This document shows, in pieces, positions 27,203 to 38,584 of a stretch of 64,000 nt of DNA; the first letter of the stretch is position 1; every line of letters begins with the position of its first letter. The position numbers and the translations under genes are program-made. The notes under the pieces were generated by a model. The model was not told the DNA's origin. It saw only the letters and a program-made list of their open reading frames with translations, and did no database searches. Source of the DNA: Candidatus Dormiibacterota bacterium (GTDB taxonomy: Bacteria; Chloroflexota; Dormibacteria; Aeolococcales; Aeolococcaceae); contig JAFARE010000030.1 in NCBI GenBank assembly GCA_019245575.1, positions 32,805-96,804 of the forward strand, read 5' to 3'.

Positions 27203-28726
27203 ATGGTCTCCATCGACGGCGGGCCGATTCGAGTCGAGGCGGTTGTGGCGGTGGCGCGGCACGGGGAGCCGGTGCAGCTCGGCGAGGGTGTTGCACAGCG
27301 CATGTCGACGGCGCGCGAGGCTGTCGAGCGGCTCGACGCCGCCGGTGAGGTGGCGTACGGCGTCACCACGGGCTTCGGCGCGCTCGCGGACCGCGCGGTG
27401 GCGCCGGCGGACCGCAGCTCGCTGCAGCGGGCGGTCGTGCTCAGCCACGCCGCCGGCATGGGCGGCCGTCTCGACGACGAGGTGGTGCGCGGCATGCTCC
27501 TGCTGCGGATGCGCACCCTGGCGGGCGGCCTGTCCGGCGTGCGCCACGAGCTTCCCGCGGCAATCGCGGACCTGCTGAACAGCGGCGTGGTGCCCTGGGT
27601 GCCCCGGCACGGCTCGCTGGGCGCGTCGGGCGACCTGGCGCCGCTGGCGCACGCCGCCTGCGTTCTCATGGGCGAGGGCTGGGTCGCGGATGGCCCGGGG
27701 CGTGTGCCCGCCGTGTCCGCCCTGCATGCGCGTGGCCTGGAGCCGATTCGCATCGGCCCCAAGGAAGGCCTCGCGCTCATCAACGGCACCGACTCGAGCG
27801 CCGCGCTCATGGCCCTTGCAGTGCACGACGTCGCAGCACTCCTCCAGGCCGCCGACTGCGCGTGCGCGATGAGCGCCGAGGCGCTCCTGGGGACGGTCCG
27901 CGCCTACGCCGAGGACGTGATCGCGCTCCGGCCCGCGCCCGGCCAGGCGGACAGCGCCGCGAACCTTCGCGCGCTCCTCGCGGAGAGCCCGATGGTGGCT
28001 TCCCATCGCGAGTCGCACCATGCGGTGCAGGACGCGTACTCGATCCGCTGCGCGCCGCAGGTCCACGGCGCCGCCCGCGACCTTCTCGGCTTCGCACGAG
28101 AGACCGTGACACGAGAATTAGCCAGTTTTGTCGACAACCCGGTGGTTCTGGACGGCGAGGTGGTGAGCACCGGCAACTTCCACGCCCAGGCGCTGGCGTA
28201 CGCGGCCGACCAGGTGGCGTCGCTGTGCGCGGACATCGCTGCGGTGAGCGAGCGCCGCCTCGACCGCCTCCTCGACCCGGCCCGCTCCCGCGGCCTCCCT
28301 GCGTTTCTCAGTCCGGAGCCGGGCCTCAACAGCGGGTTCATGATCGCCCAGTACACCGCGGCCGCGATGGTCGCGACGTTGCGCCAGCACGCGGCCCCGT
28401 ATGCGGTGCAGAGCGCGTCCACAAGCGCTGGGCAGGAGGACCATGTCTCCATGGCCCACGAAGCCGGGCTGCGCACGCGCGAGTCCGTGGCGATGCTGCG
28501 CGACGTGCTCGCCGTGGAGATCACGTGCGCGGCGCAGGCGCTCGAGCTGCGGGCGCCGTTGCGGCCGGCGGCGGGCACGAGCGCGCTGCTGCGCGCGGTC
28601 CGCGAGCGGGTGCCGCCGCTGCGCGAGGACCGCATGCTCCACGGCGACCTCGAGGCCGTCGCGGCCTGGCTGGGCGAGGGCGGCTGCGCGGGCGCCGCCG
28701 AAGCGGCGGTCGGACCGCTGCGATGA
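27203..28726 (+). CDS. hutH: Histidine ammonia-lyase
   Basis: [27 protein letters not shown] (MIO-forming ASG), [13 protein letters not shown]; first gene of the hut cluster. ATG 27182 is an alternative start. Confidence 0.93.
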   Translation: MVSIDGGPIRVEAVVAVARHGEPVQLGEGVAQRMSTAREAVERLDAAGEVAYGVTTGFGALADRAVAPADRSSLQRAVVLSHAAGMGGRLDDEVVRGMLLLRMRTLAGGLSGVRHELPAAIADLLNSGVVPWVPRHGSLGASGDLAPLAHAACVLMGEGWVADGPGRVPAVSALHARGLEPIRIGPKEGLALINGTDSSAALMALAVHDVAALLQAADCACAMSAEALLGTVRAYAEDVIALRPAPGQADSAANLRALLAESPMVASHRESHHAVQDAYSIRCAPQVHGAARDLLGFARETVTRELASFVDNPVVLDGEVVSTGNFHAQALAYAADQVASLCADIAAVSERRLDRLLDPARSRGLPAFLSPEPGLNSGFMIAQYTAAAMVATLRQHAAPYAVQSASTSAGQEDHVSMAHEAGLRTRESVAMLRDVLAVEITCAAQALELRAPLRPAAGTSALLRAVRERVPPLREDRMLHGDLEAVAAWLGEGGCAGAAEAAVGPLR

Positions 28727-30390
28727 CAGCAGCGCCGCGCACGGTGCGGGCGCCGCGCGGCACGCAGCTGTCATGCCGCAGCTGGCAGACGGAGGCGCCG
28801 CTGCGCTGCTTGATGAACAACCTCGATCCGGACGTCGCCGAGGACCCGGAGCACCTCGTTGTCTACGGTGGCTCCGGCCGCGCCGCGCGCAGCTGGGACT
28901 GCTACGACGCGATCGTTGCGGCGCTTCGCGATCTGCGCGACGACGAGACGCTGCTGGTGCAGTCGGGAAAGCCGGTCGGCGTGGCGCGCACGCATGAGCT
29001 CGCGCCGCGCGTGCTGATCGCCAATTCAATGCTCGTGCCGCGCTGGGCGACGTGGGAGGAGTTCTGGCGCCTCGAGGCGCTGGGCCTGACGATGTACGGC
29101 CAGATGACCGCGGGGTCCTGGATCTACATCGGCACCCAGGGCATCCTGCAGGGGACGTACGAGACCTTCGCCGCCGTTGCGCGCAAGCGCTTCGGCGGTT
29201 CCCTGCGCGGCCGGCTCATCGTCACGTCAGGGCTGGGCGGCATGGGTGGCGCGCAGCCGCTCGCCGTGACGATGAACGGTGGGGTCGCGCTGTGCGTCGA
29301 CGTCGACCCCGCGCGCATCCAGCGGCGCCTGGCGACGCGCTACGTCGACGCGGTCGCGGACACGCTCGATGAGGCGGTGCGCCGCTGCGACGTGGCGCGC
29401 GAGCAGGGCGACGCTCTTTCGATCGCCGTGTGCGCCAACGCCGCTGATGCGCTGCCGGCATTGCTCGAGGCGGGGCTCGCGGTTGACGTCGTCACCGACC
29501 AGACCAGCGCGCACGACCCGCTGCACGGATACATCCCGTCGGGCCTCAGCCTCGAGGCGGCCGCTGCGCTTCGCGACGCGGACGCGGATGCGTACGTGCG
29601 CACCGCGCGGGAGTCGATGGCGCGGCACTGCGCCGCGATGGTCGCGTACCAGGAGCGCGGCGCCGAGGTGTTCGACTACGGCAACTCGCTGCGCGACCAG
29701 GCGCGGCTGGGCGGATTCGAGAGCGCATTCGCATATCCGGGCTTCGTGCCGGCGTACATCCGCCCGCAGTTCTGCGAGGGCCGCGGCCCCTTTCGCTGGG
29801 TGGCGTTGAGCGGTGACGAAGCAGACATCGCGCGCACCGACGCCGCGCTGCTCGAGCTGTTCCCCGGCAATGAAGGGCTCCGGCGCTGGCTCGGACTGGC
29901 CGCGGAGCGCGTGTCGTTCCAGGGCCTGCCGGCGCGGATCTGCTGGCTCGGGGCGGGCGAGCGGCACCTGGCGGGGCTGCGCTTCAACGACATGGTGCGG
30001 CGCGGGGAACTGGCCGCACCCGTCGTCATCGGCCGCGACCACCTCGACAGCGGCTCCGTGGCGTCGCCGTTCCGTGAGACCGAGGCGATGCTCGACGGCA
30101 GCGACGCCATAGCGGACTGGCCCGTCCTCAACGCGCTGCTCAACACCGCCAGCGGCGCCACGTGGGTGGCGGTGCACCACGGGGGCGGCGTGGGCATGGG
30201 CCTCTCGATCCACGCCGGCGCCCAGGTCTGCGCCGACGGCACCGAGCTCGCGGCGCGGCGCTGCGAGCTCGTGCTGAGCAACGATCCCGCAACCGGTGTC
30301 ATGCGTCATGCCGACGCCGGGTACGCGGAAGCGCGCGACGCTGCCCGGCAGCGCGGCGTCCGCATCCCCATGCTCAGCGACGCGACGTGA
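28723..30390 (+). CDS. hutU: Urocanate hydratase
   Basis: [78 protein letters not shown] overlap. Confidence 0.96.
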   Translation: MTAAPRTVRAPRGTQLSCRSWQTEAPLRCLMNNLDPDVAEDPEHLVVYGGSGRAARSWDCYDAIVAALRDLRDDETLLVQSGKPVGVARTHELAPRVLIANSMLVPRWATWEEFWRLEALGLTMYGQMTAGSWIYIGTQGILQGTYETFAAVARKRFGGSLRGRLIVTSGLGGMGGAQPLAVTMNGGVALCVDVDPARIQRRLATRYVDAVADTLDEAVRRCDVAREQGDALSIAVCANAADALPALLEAGLAVDVVTDQTSAHDPLHGYIPSGLSLEAAAALRDADADAYVRTARESMARHCAAMVAYQERGAEVFDYGNSLRDQARLGGFESAFAYPGFVPAYIRPQFCEGRGPFRWVALSGDEADIARTDAALLELFPGNEGLRRWLGLAAERVSFQGLPARICWLGAGERHLAGLRFNDMVRRGELAAPVVIGRDHLDSGSVASPFRETEAMLDGSDAIADWPVLNALLNTASGATWVAVHHGGGVGMGLSIHAGAQVCADGTELAARRCELVLSNDPATGVMRHADAGYAEARDAARQRGVRIPMLSDAT

Positions 30391-31295
30391 ACGCACAGGA
30401 GTGGCTTGCGCATGGCAACGGCGTCCCTGCCGACGTCGTCGTGCTGGGCGCGCCGATATCCAAGGCGTCGATATCACCCTCGAATGCATGGTCGACGCCG
30501 CCGGCCGTGCGCGCCGCGCTGGCGCGCTTCCCCACCTGGGACGCGGAGCACGACACCGACCTCGGCGACCTCACTGTGCGCGACCTCGGCGATGTCGAAG
30601 GGGATCGCGACGACCCCGATGCGCGTGACGCCCACGCGCGCATCCAGGCTGCGGTGACGGAGGCCGCCCGCCGCGGCCGCTGTGTTGCTGTCATCGGTGG
30701 CGATAACTCACTGACACGGCCGGCGATGCACGGGCTGGTAGCGGCGCACGGTGGCGACTGGGGCTTGCTCACGCTCGACGCGCACCACGACTGCCGGCCG
30801 CTCGACGGCGGGCCGCGCAACGGCACGCCGGTGCGCGAGCTCATCGAGGCCGGGCTGCCCGGCGAGCGTGTGGCCCAGGTGGGCATCCACCCGTTCGGCA
30901 ACGCGCGCGAGCAGGCCGAATGGGCGCATGCGCGCCATGTGCACGTGTACCCGGTGGCGCAGGTGCGCAAGGCGGGCATCGACACGACGCTGGCGACGGC
31001 GCTGTCCGCCCTGGTGCGCTCCGGCGCGAGCCGCATCTACGTGGACGTCGACGTCGACGTCGTCGACCGCGCGTTCGCGCCTGCGTGCCCGGCGAGCATG
31101 CCCGGCGGGCTCCTGCCGGCGGAGCTGCTGCGCGCGGTGCACACGCTGGGTCGCAATCCGCGCGTCGCGGGCATCGACATCACCGAGGTCGACGCCGAGG
31201 CGGACGTCGCCGGTGTGACGGTCCGGCTGGCGGCCGCGGCGCTGCTTGCGTTCTGCAGCGGCGTGGCGGGGCGTCCGAAGTCCCGGCCGCTGTGA
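30387..31295 (+). CDS. hutG: Arginase/agmatinase family protein, probable formimidoylglutamase
   Basis: [39 protein letters not shown]; position in the hut operon; GTGA overlap. Confidence 0.85.
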   Translation: MNAQEWLAHGNGVPADVVVLGAPISKASISPSNAWSTPPAVRAALARFPTWDAEHDTDLGDLTVRDLGDVEGDRDDPDARDAHARIQAAVTEAARRGRCVAVIGGDNSLTRPAMHGLVAAHGGDWGLLTLDAHHDCRPLDGGPRNGTPVRELIEAGLPGERVAQVGIHPFGNAREQAEWAHARHVHVYPVAQVRKAGIDTTLATALSALVRSGASRIYVDVDVDVVDRAFAPACPASMPGGLLPAELLRAVHTLGRNPRVAGIDITEVDAEADVAGVTVRLAAAALLAFCSGVAGRPKSRPL

Positions 31296-32500
31296 CCACG
31301 CTCGTTCTGCGCGGCATCGGCGAGCTGTGCACGTGCGACCCGCGGCGCGGGCCGCCGCCCGGTGTCGTGCGCAACGCGGCGGTCCTCGCCGAGGACGGCA
31401 TCGTCACGTTCGCCGGGCCGGAGGCCGGGCTGCCACGCATCGCCGCCGGCGAGGTCACGGACGAGATCGACTGCGCCGGCGCCGCCGTCATCCCGGGATT
31501 CGTCGACGCACACACACATCTCGTGTGGCTGGGCGACCGTTCCGGGGACTACGCCGCGCGAGCGGCGGGCGCCACCTACGAGGGCATTGCGGCGAGCGGC
31601 GGCGGCATCGCCTCGACGGCGCGCGCCACCAGCGGCGGCACCGAGGAGGAGCTTGTAGCAGCCGCGCGGCAGCGAGCCCGCGCCATGCTCGCGCAGGGCA
31701 CGACCACGGTGGAGGTCAAGAGCGGATATGGCCTCGGCCATGACGCGGAGATGCGCATGCTCGACGCGGCGCGAGCGCTGCAGGTGGACCCCGACATGCC
31801 CGACGTGGTCACCACGTACATGCCACTGCACGCGCGTTCCGCTGAACCCGCGTACATCGACGACGTCTGCACTCGCGGTGTCGCCGCGGCCGAGCCGCGC
31901 GCCCGCTTCGTCGATGCGTTCTGCGAGCGCGGCGCGTACAGCGTCGCCGAATGCCAGCGCCTCTTCGTCGCCGCCGCGGCGCACGGACTGCGTGTGAAGG
32001 TCCATGCCGAGCAACGGAGCCGCAGCGGCGGGGCACGCCTTGCGGCTCGCGTCGGCGCGGTGAGCGCGGACCACCTGGAGCACGCATCCGACTCGGACCT
32101 CCGCGCCCTGGCGGCGGCGGGCGTGAACTGCGTCATCCTGCCCGGGGCGGCGTTGATGCTCGGCGGTCCACCGCCGCCCGGCCGCCGCGCCCTCGACGCC
32201 GGCGCGCGGCTCGCGGTCGCCACCGACTGCAACCCCGGGACGTGCTACAGCGAGTCGATGCCGCTGATGCTGTCGCTGTCTGTCGCGCTCGCGGGCCTGA
32301 CGCCGGCTGAGGCGCTGGTGGCGGCCACGGCCGGGGGCGCTCATGCGCTGGAGATGCGCGACCGTGGCGCGATCAGCGAAGGGCGCCGGTGCGACCTCGT
32401 CGTGCTCAACAGCCGCGCGTGGATCGACGTCGCGTACCACCTCGGTGGCGACGTGGTGCGCGACGTCGTCCTCGGTGGCCGCCTCGTCCGGGGACGCTGA
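31292..32500 (+). CDS. hutI: Imidazolonepropionase
   Basis: PGFVDAHTHLVWLGDRSGDYAARAAGATYEGIAASGGGI, GTTTVEVKSGYGL, ATDCNPGTCYSESMPLMLSL; GTGA overlap. Confidence 0.95.
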   Translation: MTTLVLRGIGELCTCDPRRGPPPGVVRNAAVLAEDGIVTFAGPEAGLPRIAAGEVTDEIDCAGAAVIPGFVDAHTHLVWLGDRSGDYAARAAGATYEGIAASGGGIASTARATSGGTEEELVAAARQRARAMLAQGTTTVEVKSGYGLGHDAEMRMLDAARALQVDPDMPDVVTTYMPLHARSAEPAYIDDVCTRGVAAAEPRARFVDAFCERGAYSVAECQRLFVAAAAHGLRVKVHAEQRSRSGGARLAARVGAVSADHLEHASDSDLRALAAAGVNCVILPGAALMLGGPPPPGRRALDAGARLAVATDCNPGTCYSESMPLMLSLSVALAGLTPAEALVAATAGGAHALEMRDRGAISEGRRCDLVVLNSRAWIDVAYHLGGDVVRDVVLGGRLVRGR

Positions 32501-32540
32501 GGCGATGCCCGGCGGCGCGGCGCGCTAGGCTCGGCACAGG

Positions 32541-33998
32541 ATGCTCATCGAGGACCTGCCCGGCACGGAGCGCACGTCCCGGATCCATGCGGGGCGCATG
32601 CCCGCGCTGGCCGGGGCCGACCTCGAGGTGCCGCTGGCGAACGGTCAGATGCGGCGCTACGTCAACCTCGACTTCGCGGCGAGCACGCCCGCCATGGAGG
32701 CGGTCGTCGAAACGGTGTCGGCCTTCGTGCCGTGGTACTCGAGCGTCCACCGCGGGACCGGCTGGACGTCGCAGGTGTCGACGCGGGCGTTCGAGGCCGC
32801 CCGCCGCGCCGTGCACACCTTCGTGGGCGCGCGCCCGACTGATGAAGTCATCTTTGTCCGTAACTCGACGGAAGCGCTGAACCTGCTGGCCCACTGCATT
32901 CCCTTGCGGCCGGACCAGGTGGTGCTGAGCACGGCGCTCGAGCACCATGCGAACATGCTCCCCTGGCGGCGGCGCGGCCGGGTGGTGCATCTCGATCCGC
33001 CGGAATCGCCTGAGGCGCTCCTCGACGCCGTGCGCCGCGCGCTGCAGGACCGCGTGTGGCCGGTCGGGCTCGTCGCCGTCACCGGGGCCAGCAACGTGAC
33101 CGGCGAGGTCTTCCCCGTCCGCGAGCTCGCCACGCTGGCGCACGAGCACGACGCGCTCATCGCCGTCGACGCCGCGCAGCTCGCTCCGCATCGCGCCATC
33201 GACATGGTCGCAGCGGGCATCGACTGCCTCGCGCTGTCGGGACACAAGATGTACGCGCCGTTCGGCGCAGGGGCGCTCGTCGCGCCGGCGGCGCTGATGG
33301 CGCAGGCGGAGCCACTCCTGGCCGGCGGAGGCGCCGTGAGCTACGTCACCCTGGACGACGTCCAGTGGGCTGCGCTGCCCGACCGCCTCGAGGCGGGCAG
33401 CCCCAACGTCGTGGGCGCCGTGGCCCTCGGCGCCGCGGCCACCGCGCTGTCCCGCGCCGGCATGGCGCACGTGGCCGCGCACGAGAAGCGCCTGCTGGGC
33501 TACCTCGACGGCCAGTTCGGCGACATCCCTGGGCTGCGCCGGCTGCGGTTGTGGAGCAGCGGTGGCGCCGACCGCCTCGGCGTGTGCACCTTCACCGTCG
33601 AGGGGATGCACCACGCGCTGGTCGCCGCCGCGCTCAGCGCCGAGCACGGCATCGGCGTGCGCCACGGCTGCTTCTGCGCCCACCCGTACATCACGTGGCT
33701 CCTCGGCGTCAGCCCCGAGCAGTCCGGCGCCATACGCGAGCGTCTGCGGCGCGGCGAGCACCGCGACATCCCCGGCGCGGTGCGCGCTTCCTTCGGCATC
33801 GGCACGACGGTCGAGCACCTCGACCGTCTCCTCGCCGGCCTCCGCACGCTGGTGGAGCGCGGTCCGCACCTGGAGTACCGCGAGGACCCGGCCACCGGCG
33901 ACTACCTGCCGGCGGACGACAGTCGCGAGCTGCCCCGGTTCGACCTGCTGCCGCCGCTCGATGCCGATCTGCGCGGGCCGGGCTGCGGTCAGTTCTGA
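32541..33998 (+). CDS. Class V aminotransferase / cysteine desulfurase-like PLP enzyme
   Basis: [41 protein letters not shown] (Lys), [10 protein letters not shown]. Confidence 0.88.
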   Translation: MLIEDLPGTERTSRIHAGRMPALAGADLEVPLANGQMRRYVNLDFAASTPAMEAVVETVSAFVPWYSSVHRGTGWTSQVSTRAFEAARRAVHTFVGARPTDEVIFVRNSTEALNLLAHCIPLRPDQVVLSTALEHHANMLPWRRRGRVVHLDPPESPEALLDAVRRALQDRVWPVGLVAVTGASNVTGEVFPVRELATLAHEHDALIAVDAAQLAPHRAIDMVAAGIDCLALSGHKMYAPFGAGALVAPAALMAQAEPLLAGGGAVSYVTLDDVQWAALPDRLEAGSPNVVGAVALGAAATALSRAGMAHVAAHEKRLLGYLDGQFGDIPGLRRLRLWSSGGADRLGVCTFTVEGMHHALVAAALSAEHGIGVRHGCFCAHPYITWLLGVSPEQSGAIRERLRRGEHRDIPGAVRASFGIGTTVEHLDRLLAGLRTLVERGPHLEYREDPATGDYLPADDSRELPRFDLLPPLDADLRGPGCGQF

Positions 33999-36016
33999 CC
34001 CAGGACGGCCTCCAGCGCAGCCGCGTCGCCGACCGGGGCGTCGCACACGAAGTCGCGGCACACGTATGCGGTGGCTCGTCCCGCGACGCCCGGACGGCCG
34101 GCGAGCAGGGGCACGCCGTCCGGGCGGCCCCAGGCGAGCACGCGCAGCGGGTCGAAGCGGCGCAGGATCACATCCGCCATCTCCCGGGTGGCCGCCGCGT
34201 TGTCGTCACCGATGACTGCAACTTCGCGCACCGGTTCCACGGCGAGCTCCATCGCGGCCGCGAGGCCGCTGAGGGCCACGGGCACGCGCGGAACCGCCGC
34301 CGCGAGCGGCCCGATGATCTCCAGCGCGTGTTGTCGCCAGCGCGGGTCCATCGTGAACTTGTGCATTCGCAGGAACGCCGACGCCGCGGCGGCCTGGCCG
34401 GACGTCACCGGGTTGTCCTCGATGGTCCGCGGCCGCACGATGAGCGGCTGCGCCGTCGCCGCCGTGTCGTAGTACGAGCCGTCCGCGTCGCGATACCGCG
34501 CGACCACCTGCTCGCACAGGTCCAGCGCCGCGGCGAAGAAGCGCGTCTCGCCGCTGCACTCGTACACGGTCAGCAGCGCGTCGGCCAGGTGCGCGGAGTC
34601 CTCGAGGAAGCCTGTGATGTGCGCCACGCCGTCCTTCCACGTGCGCATCACGTCGCCGTCGGCCACCACCGCCTCGAGGAGGAAGTCCGCGGTGTGCCGG
34701 GCGGTGGCTGCGTAGTCGTCGCGCCGCAGCGCGGCACCCGCCTCCGCGAACGCCTTCAGCGCGAGCGCATTCCACGACGTGATCACCTTGTCGTCGCGCG
34801 CCGGGGCCGCACGCTCCGCGCGCACCGCCAGCAGCCGCTCGCGGATGGGGCCGAGGCGCGTGCGCAGGTCGTCGACCGGACAGCGCATGCTCTCCGCGAC
34901 GCGCTCCAGCGGATACGGCAGGGAGAGCACCGTGGCGCCGTGGTCGAAGTTGCCCGCCGGGCTCACCCCGAAGACGCGCGCCGCCAGGGCGGCATCATCG
35001 TCGCCCAGCGCCTCGCGCAGCTGCTCCGGGTTCCAGACGAAGTACGCGCCCTCACCGCCGGGCGAGTCTGCGTCCTGTGACGCCGCGAAGCCACCGCCGG
35101 GCAGCTGCAGCTCGCGCGTCATGTAGTCGAGCGTGCTGGTGCATACCTCGAGGAAATCGGCGCGGCCGCTGAGCTGATGCGCATGCAGGTATGGCACGGC
35201 CAGCTGCGCGTTGTCGTACAGCATCTTCTCGAAGTGCGGCACCGCCCACTGCCCGTCGACGCTGTAGCGGTGAAAGCCGCCCCCCAGCTGGTCGCGAAGG
35301 CCGCCGCGGGCCATCGCGTCCAGCGTGATCACGGCGGCGTCCCACAGCGACCGGTCGTGGTTCAGCCTGTGCCGCCGCAGCATGAGATCGAGCGCCATCG
35401 GATGGGGGAACTTCGGCGCCGCGCCGAAGCCGCCGTCGCGCATGTCCGTCTGCACGGCAAGCGCGCGCGCGGCGGCATCCAGCTGCTCGCGCGTCGGCTC
35501 CTGTGCCGCCGGCATGCGTGGCGCGGCCAGCGCTTCGCGCATGCGCTCCGCCGCCGCGGCGATGTCCGAGCGCCGCGTGCGGAACGCCTCGGCGGCGGCG
35601 CGCAGCACGCGGGGAAACGCCGGCATCCCCATGCGGTCCACGGGCGGGTAGTAGGTGCCGCCGTAGTACGGCACGCCGTCGGGCGTGAGGAAGACCGTCA
35701 TCGGCCATCCACCTCGTCCCGTCATCGCCTGCACCGCCTGCATGTACACAGCGTCGACGTCAGGACGCTCTTCACGATCCACCTTGACGTTCACGAAGTG
35801 CTCGTTCATCAGCGCCGCCGTGCCGGGATCCTCGAACGACTCGTGCGCCATCACGTGGCACCAGTGACACGCGCTGTATCCCACGGACAGCAGCAGCGGA
35901 CGGTCCTCCGCTCGCGCCCGTGACAGCGCCTCGTCACCCCACGGGTACCAGTCGACCGGGTTGTCCGCGTGCTGGCGCAGATAGGGGCTCGTCTCTCGCG
36001 CCAGGCGGTTGCTCAT
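33989..36016 (-). CDS. Thioredoxin domain-containing protein, DUF255/YyaL (spermatogenesis-associated protein 20-like)
   Basis: [69 protein letters not shown]. Confidence 0.95.
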   Translation of the reverse strand: MSNRLARETSPYLRQHADNPVDWYPWGDEALSRARAEDRPLLLSVGYSACHWCHVMAHESFEDPGTAALMNEHFVNVKVDREERPDVDAVYMQAVQAMTGRGGWPMTVFLTPDGVPYYGGTYYPPVDRMGMPAFPRVLRAAAEAFRTRRSDIAAAAERMREALAAPRMPAAQEPTREQLDAAARALAVQTDMRDGGFGAAPKFPHPMALDLMLRRHRLNHDRSLWDAAVITLDAMARGGLRDQLGGGFHRYSVDGQWAVPHFEKMLYDNAQLAVPYLHAHQLSGRADFLEVCTSTLDYMTRELQLPGGGFAASQDADSPGGEGAYFVWNPEQLREALGDDDAALAARVFGVSPAGNFDHGATVLSLPYPLERVAESMRCPVDDLRTRLGPIRERLLAVRAERAAPARDDKVITSWNALALKAFAEAGAALRRDDYAATARHTADFLLEAVVADGDVMRTWKDGVAHITGFLEDSAHLADALLTVYECSGETRFFAAALDLCEQVVARYRDADGSYYDTAATAQPLIVRPRTIEDNPVTSGQAAAASAFLRMHKFTMDPRWRQHALEIIGPLAAAVPRVPVALSGLAAAMELAVEPVREVAVIGDDNAAATREMADVILRRFDPLRVLAWGRPDGVPLLAGRPGVAGRATAYVCRDFVCDAPVGDAAALEAVLGQN

Positions 36017-36034
36017 CGCCCTACGGTAGGCCGC

Positions 36035-36796
36035 TCACACGAGAAGCCGTACCGCCACCGCAACGCCGAACAGCACCACCGCGGTGCGCAGCACACCCGC
36101 GCTGAGACGGCGCGCCAGCGCGACTCCCGCGAACCCGCCGGCGAAGCTCGCGGGCACCATGATCGCGACCGCCGTCCAGTGCACCGGCGCCACGATCACG
36201 AAGCACATGGTGGCGGCCCCGTTGACCAGCAGCGACAGCACGCCCTTGAGCGCGTTCAGGCGCTGCATGTGGTCACGCAGGAAAATGCCGAGCACCGCAA
36301 GGGTGATGACGCTGAGTCCGGCGCCGAAGTAGCCGCCGTAGACCGCCGCCGCGGCCTGGCTCGCGCCGAGCAGCGGGGCGCGGTGAGCCCGCTCCGGCGG
36401 CCGGGAGCTGCTCACGGCGCGGGCGATCAACGGCTGCAGCAGGAGGATGCCGCAGGCGATGAGGATCAGCCAGGGCACCAGCGCCGCGAACGCGCCGGGC
36501 GGCGTGTGCACCAGCACCAGCGCCCCGCCGGCGCCGCCCGCGGCGCTGACTGCTCCCAGCCAGCGCAGCCGTGGTCCCTGGCCGGCCAGCTCGCGGCGGT
36601 AGCCCGCGCTGCCACCGGCGTAGCCGGGGAGCAGGCCGATCGTGCTGCTGACGTTGGCCGTCAGCGGCGGCACGCCCAGGAAGAGCAGCGTGGGGAACGA
36701 GAAGAGCGAGCCGCCGCCCGCCACGGCGTTCACGGCGCCGGCGAGGAATGACACGACCACCAGCAGCACGGCGCCGCCGGCGCCGATGTGGATCAC
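36035..36796 (-). CDS. Sulfite exporter TauE/SafE (TSUP) family permease
   Basis: GAVNAVAGGGSLFSFPTLLFLGVPPLTANVSSTIGLLPGYAGG; GTGA overlap with the upstream gene. Confidence 0.88.
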   Translation of the reverse strand: MIHIGAGGAVLLVVVSFLAGAVNAVAGGGSLFSFPTLLFLGVPPLTANVSSTIGLLPGYAGGSAGYRRELAGQGPRLRWLGAVSAAGGAGGALVLVHTPPGAFAALVPWLILIACGILLLQPLIARAVSSSRPPERAHRAPLLGASQAAAAVYGGYFGAGLSVITLAVLGIFLRDHMQRLNALKGVLSLLVNGAATMCFVIVAPVHWTAVAIMVPASFAGGFAGVALARRLSAGVLRTAVVLFGVAVAVRLLV

Positions 36797-37677
36797 GGCG
36801 CTCCCCGGGGACGAACCGCGAGGCGAAGGAGCACCGCGGCCAGGGCTCCCGCGGCCACGCTCACCAGGACGATGCCCGCCCATCGCCCGGCGAGGGCGGC
36901 GTCGCGGTACACCGGCGGCGCGGGGAGTGCCTGCAGCTGGTGCACCCAGAGCCCGTCGGACGTCCCGGCGAGCACCCACCGCCGGCCCGGGTCGGTGGCC
37001 AGCGCGTACACGGAATCGGGCAGGCCCGGGCCGGCGCGGAACCAGTCGTCGCCGCCGTCAGCCGAGTTGAGCACGGCGTACCCGTCGGTGGCCAGGTAGA
37101 CCGTGTCGCTCAGCGGCTGGGTGAAGGCGGCCACCGCAGTGACCCGGGGCACGCCGTGCGGGAAGCCTGCGGGCAGCAGCAGGAGGGCGCGCTGCCACCC
37201 GCCGTCCTGGGCGCGCCGCCAGACCGTGCCGTCGCCGGCGACGGCCACGACCACGCCGGGCACCGACGCGGGCGCCGCGATGAGCCCGCCGATGGTGCCC
37301 AGGCTGGGCGAGCCGGGGTCGAGGGCGAGGGCGTGGCCGCCTGCGGCGTGGAACACGCGGCCGTCGCTGCCGATCACCCAGGTGTCGCCGCCGCTCTGGA
37401 CCGATCCCGGGGTTTCGACCGGCACGCCGCCGGGGATGGGCGTGAACGTGGCGCCGAAGTCGTCGGAGCGCAGGGAGCTCCCGTCGCCGGTGCGGACCAG
37501 GATCGTCTGCCCGGCGGCGCTGACCGCCGTGACCGCCTCGCCGCGGAGCGCGAGCGGGCGCCACCACGGCGCGGCGGCAGCGGCCGCGGACGGCGTCAGC
37601 ACCGGGGCCAGGAGGAGCACTGCGGCGGCCGCCAGACCGGCCTGGGCCGCGTGCCGGCGCGCGGCGTCAGAAGCCAT
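36793..37677 (-). CDS. Secreted BNR/YCF48-like repeat protein with C-terminal TM anchor
   Basis: Signal peptide, repeated SDDFGATFTPI / SADGGDDWFRAGPGLP units, C-terminal hydrophobic helix. Confidence 0.7.
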   Translation of the reverse strand: MASDAARRHAAQAGLAAAAVLLLAPVLTPSAAAAAAPWWRPLALRGEAVTAVSAAGQTILVRTGDGSSLRSDDFGATFTPIPGGVPVETPGSVQSGGDTWVIGSDGRVFHAAGGHALALDPGSPSLGTIGGLIAAPASVPGVVVAVAGDGTVWRRAQDGGWQRALLLLPAGFPHGVPRVTAVAAFTQPLSDTVYLATDGYAVLNSADGGDDWFRAGPGLPDSVYALATDPGRRWVLAGTSDGLWVHQLQALPAPPVYRDAALAGRWAGIVLVSVAAGALAAVLLRLAVRPRGAP

Positions 37678-38536
37678 AGAGCCCAGGCAGCACGACGGCC
37701 GTGATCGCGATGTCAGCGACGGCGTGGATGATGACCGCGGGCCAGATCGAGCCGGTGCGCTGCACGATCCAGCCCAGCACCAGACCCACGGCGATGGTCA
37801 CCGGCACGAACGGGGCCACCGGGCCCTGGTAGTTCACCGCCAGGTGGGCGAGGCCGAAAAAGACGGCCTGCCCGAGGTTTGCCCAGTTCCGGCCCATCAC
37901 CCGCTCCAGGCCGCCCATGAGCATGCCCCGGAACTGCGCCTCCTGGGAGAGCGCCTGCAGGGCGTTGGCGGGGCCGAGCCAGGGCATGTCCCGGATCAGG
38001 GCGACGGGCTGGAGGCCGTAGCGGCCCAGCAGCGACGCCGGCAGCGCCAGCCCGGCGAGGACGAGCAGAAGGCTGCCCCCCACCGAGACCGCCAGGGCCG
38101 CCCAGCCGAAGCGCCAGAGGCGCAGCACCGGCCGCTCCGCGGGCGGCAGGAAGCGCGCCCCGGCCAGCAGCAGCATCGCGGTGACCACCAGCTGCGCCAG
38201 CGAGGCCCAGAGCACCTGCGCGTCGCCGGAGGCGACCCGGTCCCCGAAGACGGCGACGAGAACCTGCGGCGCGGCTGACAGCACGGTGAACGACGAGGTG
38301 ATCGCGACCAGCGCAAGGAGCAGGGCGCGGACCCCGGCGGCACGCGCCCAGAGCCAGGCGGCGCCGAGCAGGAGCAGCGCGGTGACGCTGAGCCGGATGA
38401 CGTACGGGTCGACGCCGTTGGGGTCGCTGAATGCCAGCGGGACCAGCAGCGCCGCCCCGAGGGCCGCCGTCCCCAGGACCAGGGCGGCGGTGGCGGGCCA
38501 CCAGCGCGCGCGGGAGACGCGCCCGACGTCGATCAC
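37667..38536 (-). CDS. CPBP family intramembrane metalloprotease
   Basis: SQEAQFRGML, FFGLAHLAVNYQG, IIHAVADIAI; multiple TM segments. Confidence 0.85.
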   Translation of the reverse strand: MIDVGRVSRARWWPATAALVLGTAALGAALLVPLAFSDPNGVDPYVIRLSVTALLLLGAAWLWARAAGVRALLLALVAITSSFTVLSAAPQVLVAVFGDRVASGDAQVLWASLAQLVVTAMLLLAGARFLPPAERPVLRLWRFGWAALAVSVGGSLLLVLAGLALPASLLGRYGLQPVALIRDMPWLGPANALQALSQEAQFRGMLMGGLERVMGRNWANLGQAVFFGLAHLAVNYQGPVAPFVPVTIAVGLVLGWIVQRTGSIWPAVIIHAVADIAITAVVLPGLYGF

Positions 38537-38584
38537 GCTGCCTGTATAGCGGGCGCGCGGCGTCGGGTAGTCTTCCCCGGCGGA

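Noticed and set aside
31040-31070. Short repetitive GACGTCGACGTCGAC tract in hutG
   Set aside because: Encodes the catalytic DVDVDVVD metal-binding segment of the arginase family; ordinary coding sequence.
37667-38536. CPBP protease motif QEAQFRG lacking the first Glu of EExxxR
   Set aside because: I believe a QE variant also occurs in CPBP members, so it is not treated as a notable loss of activity.
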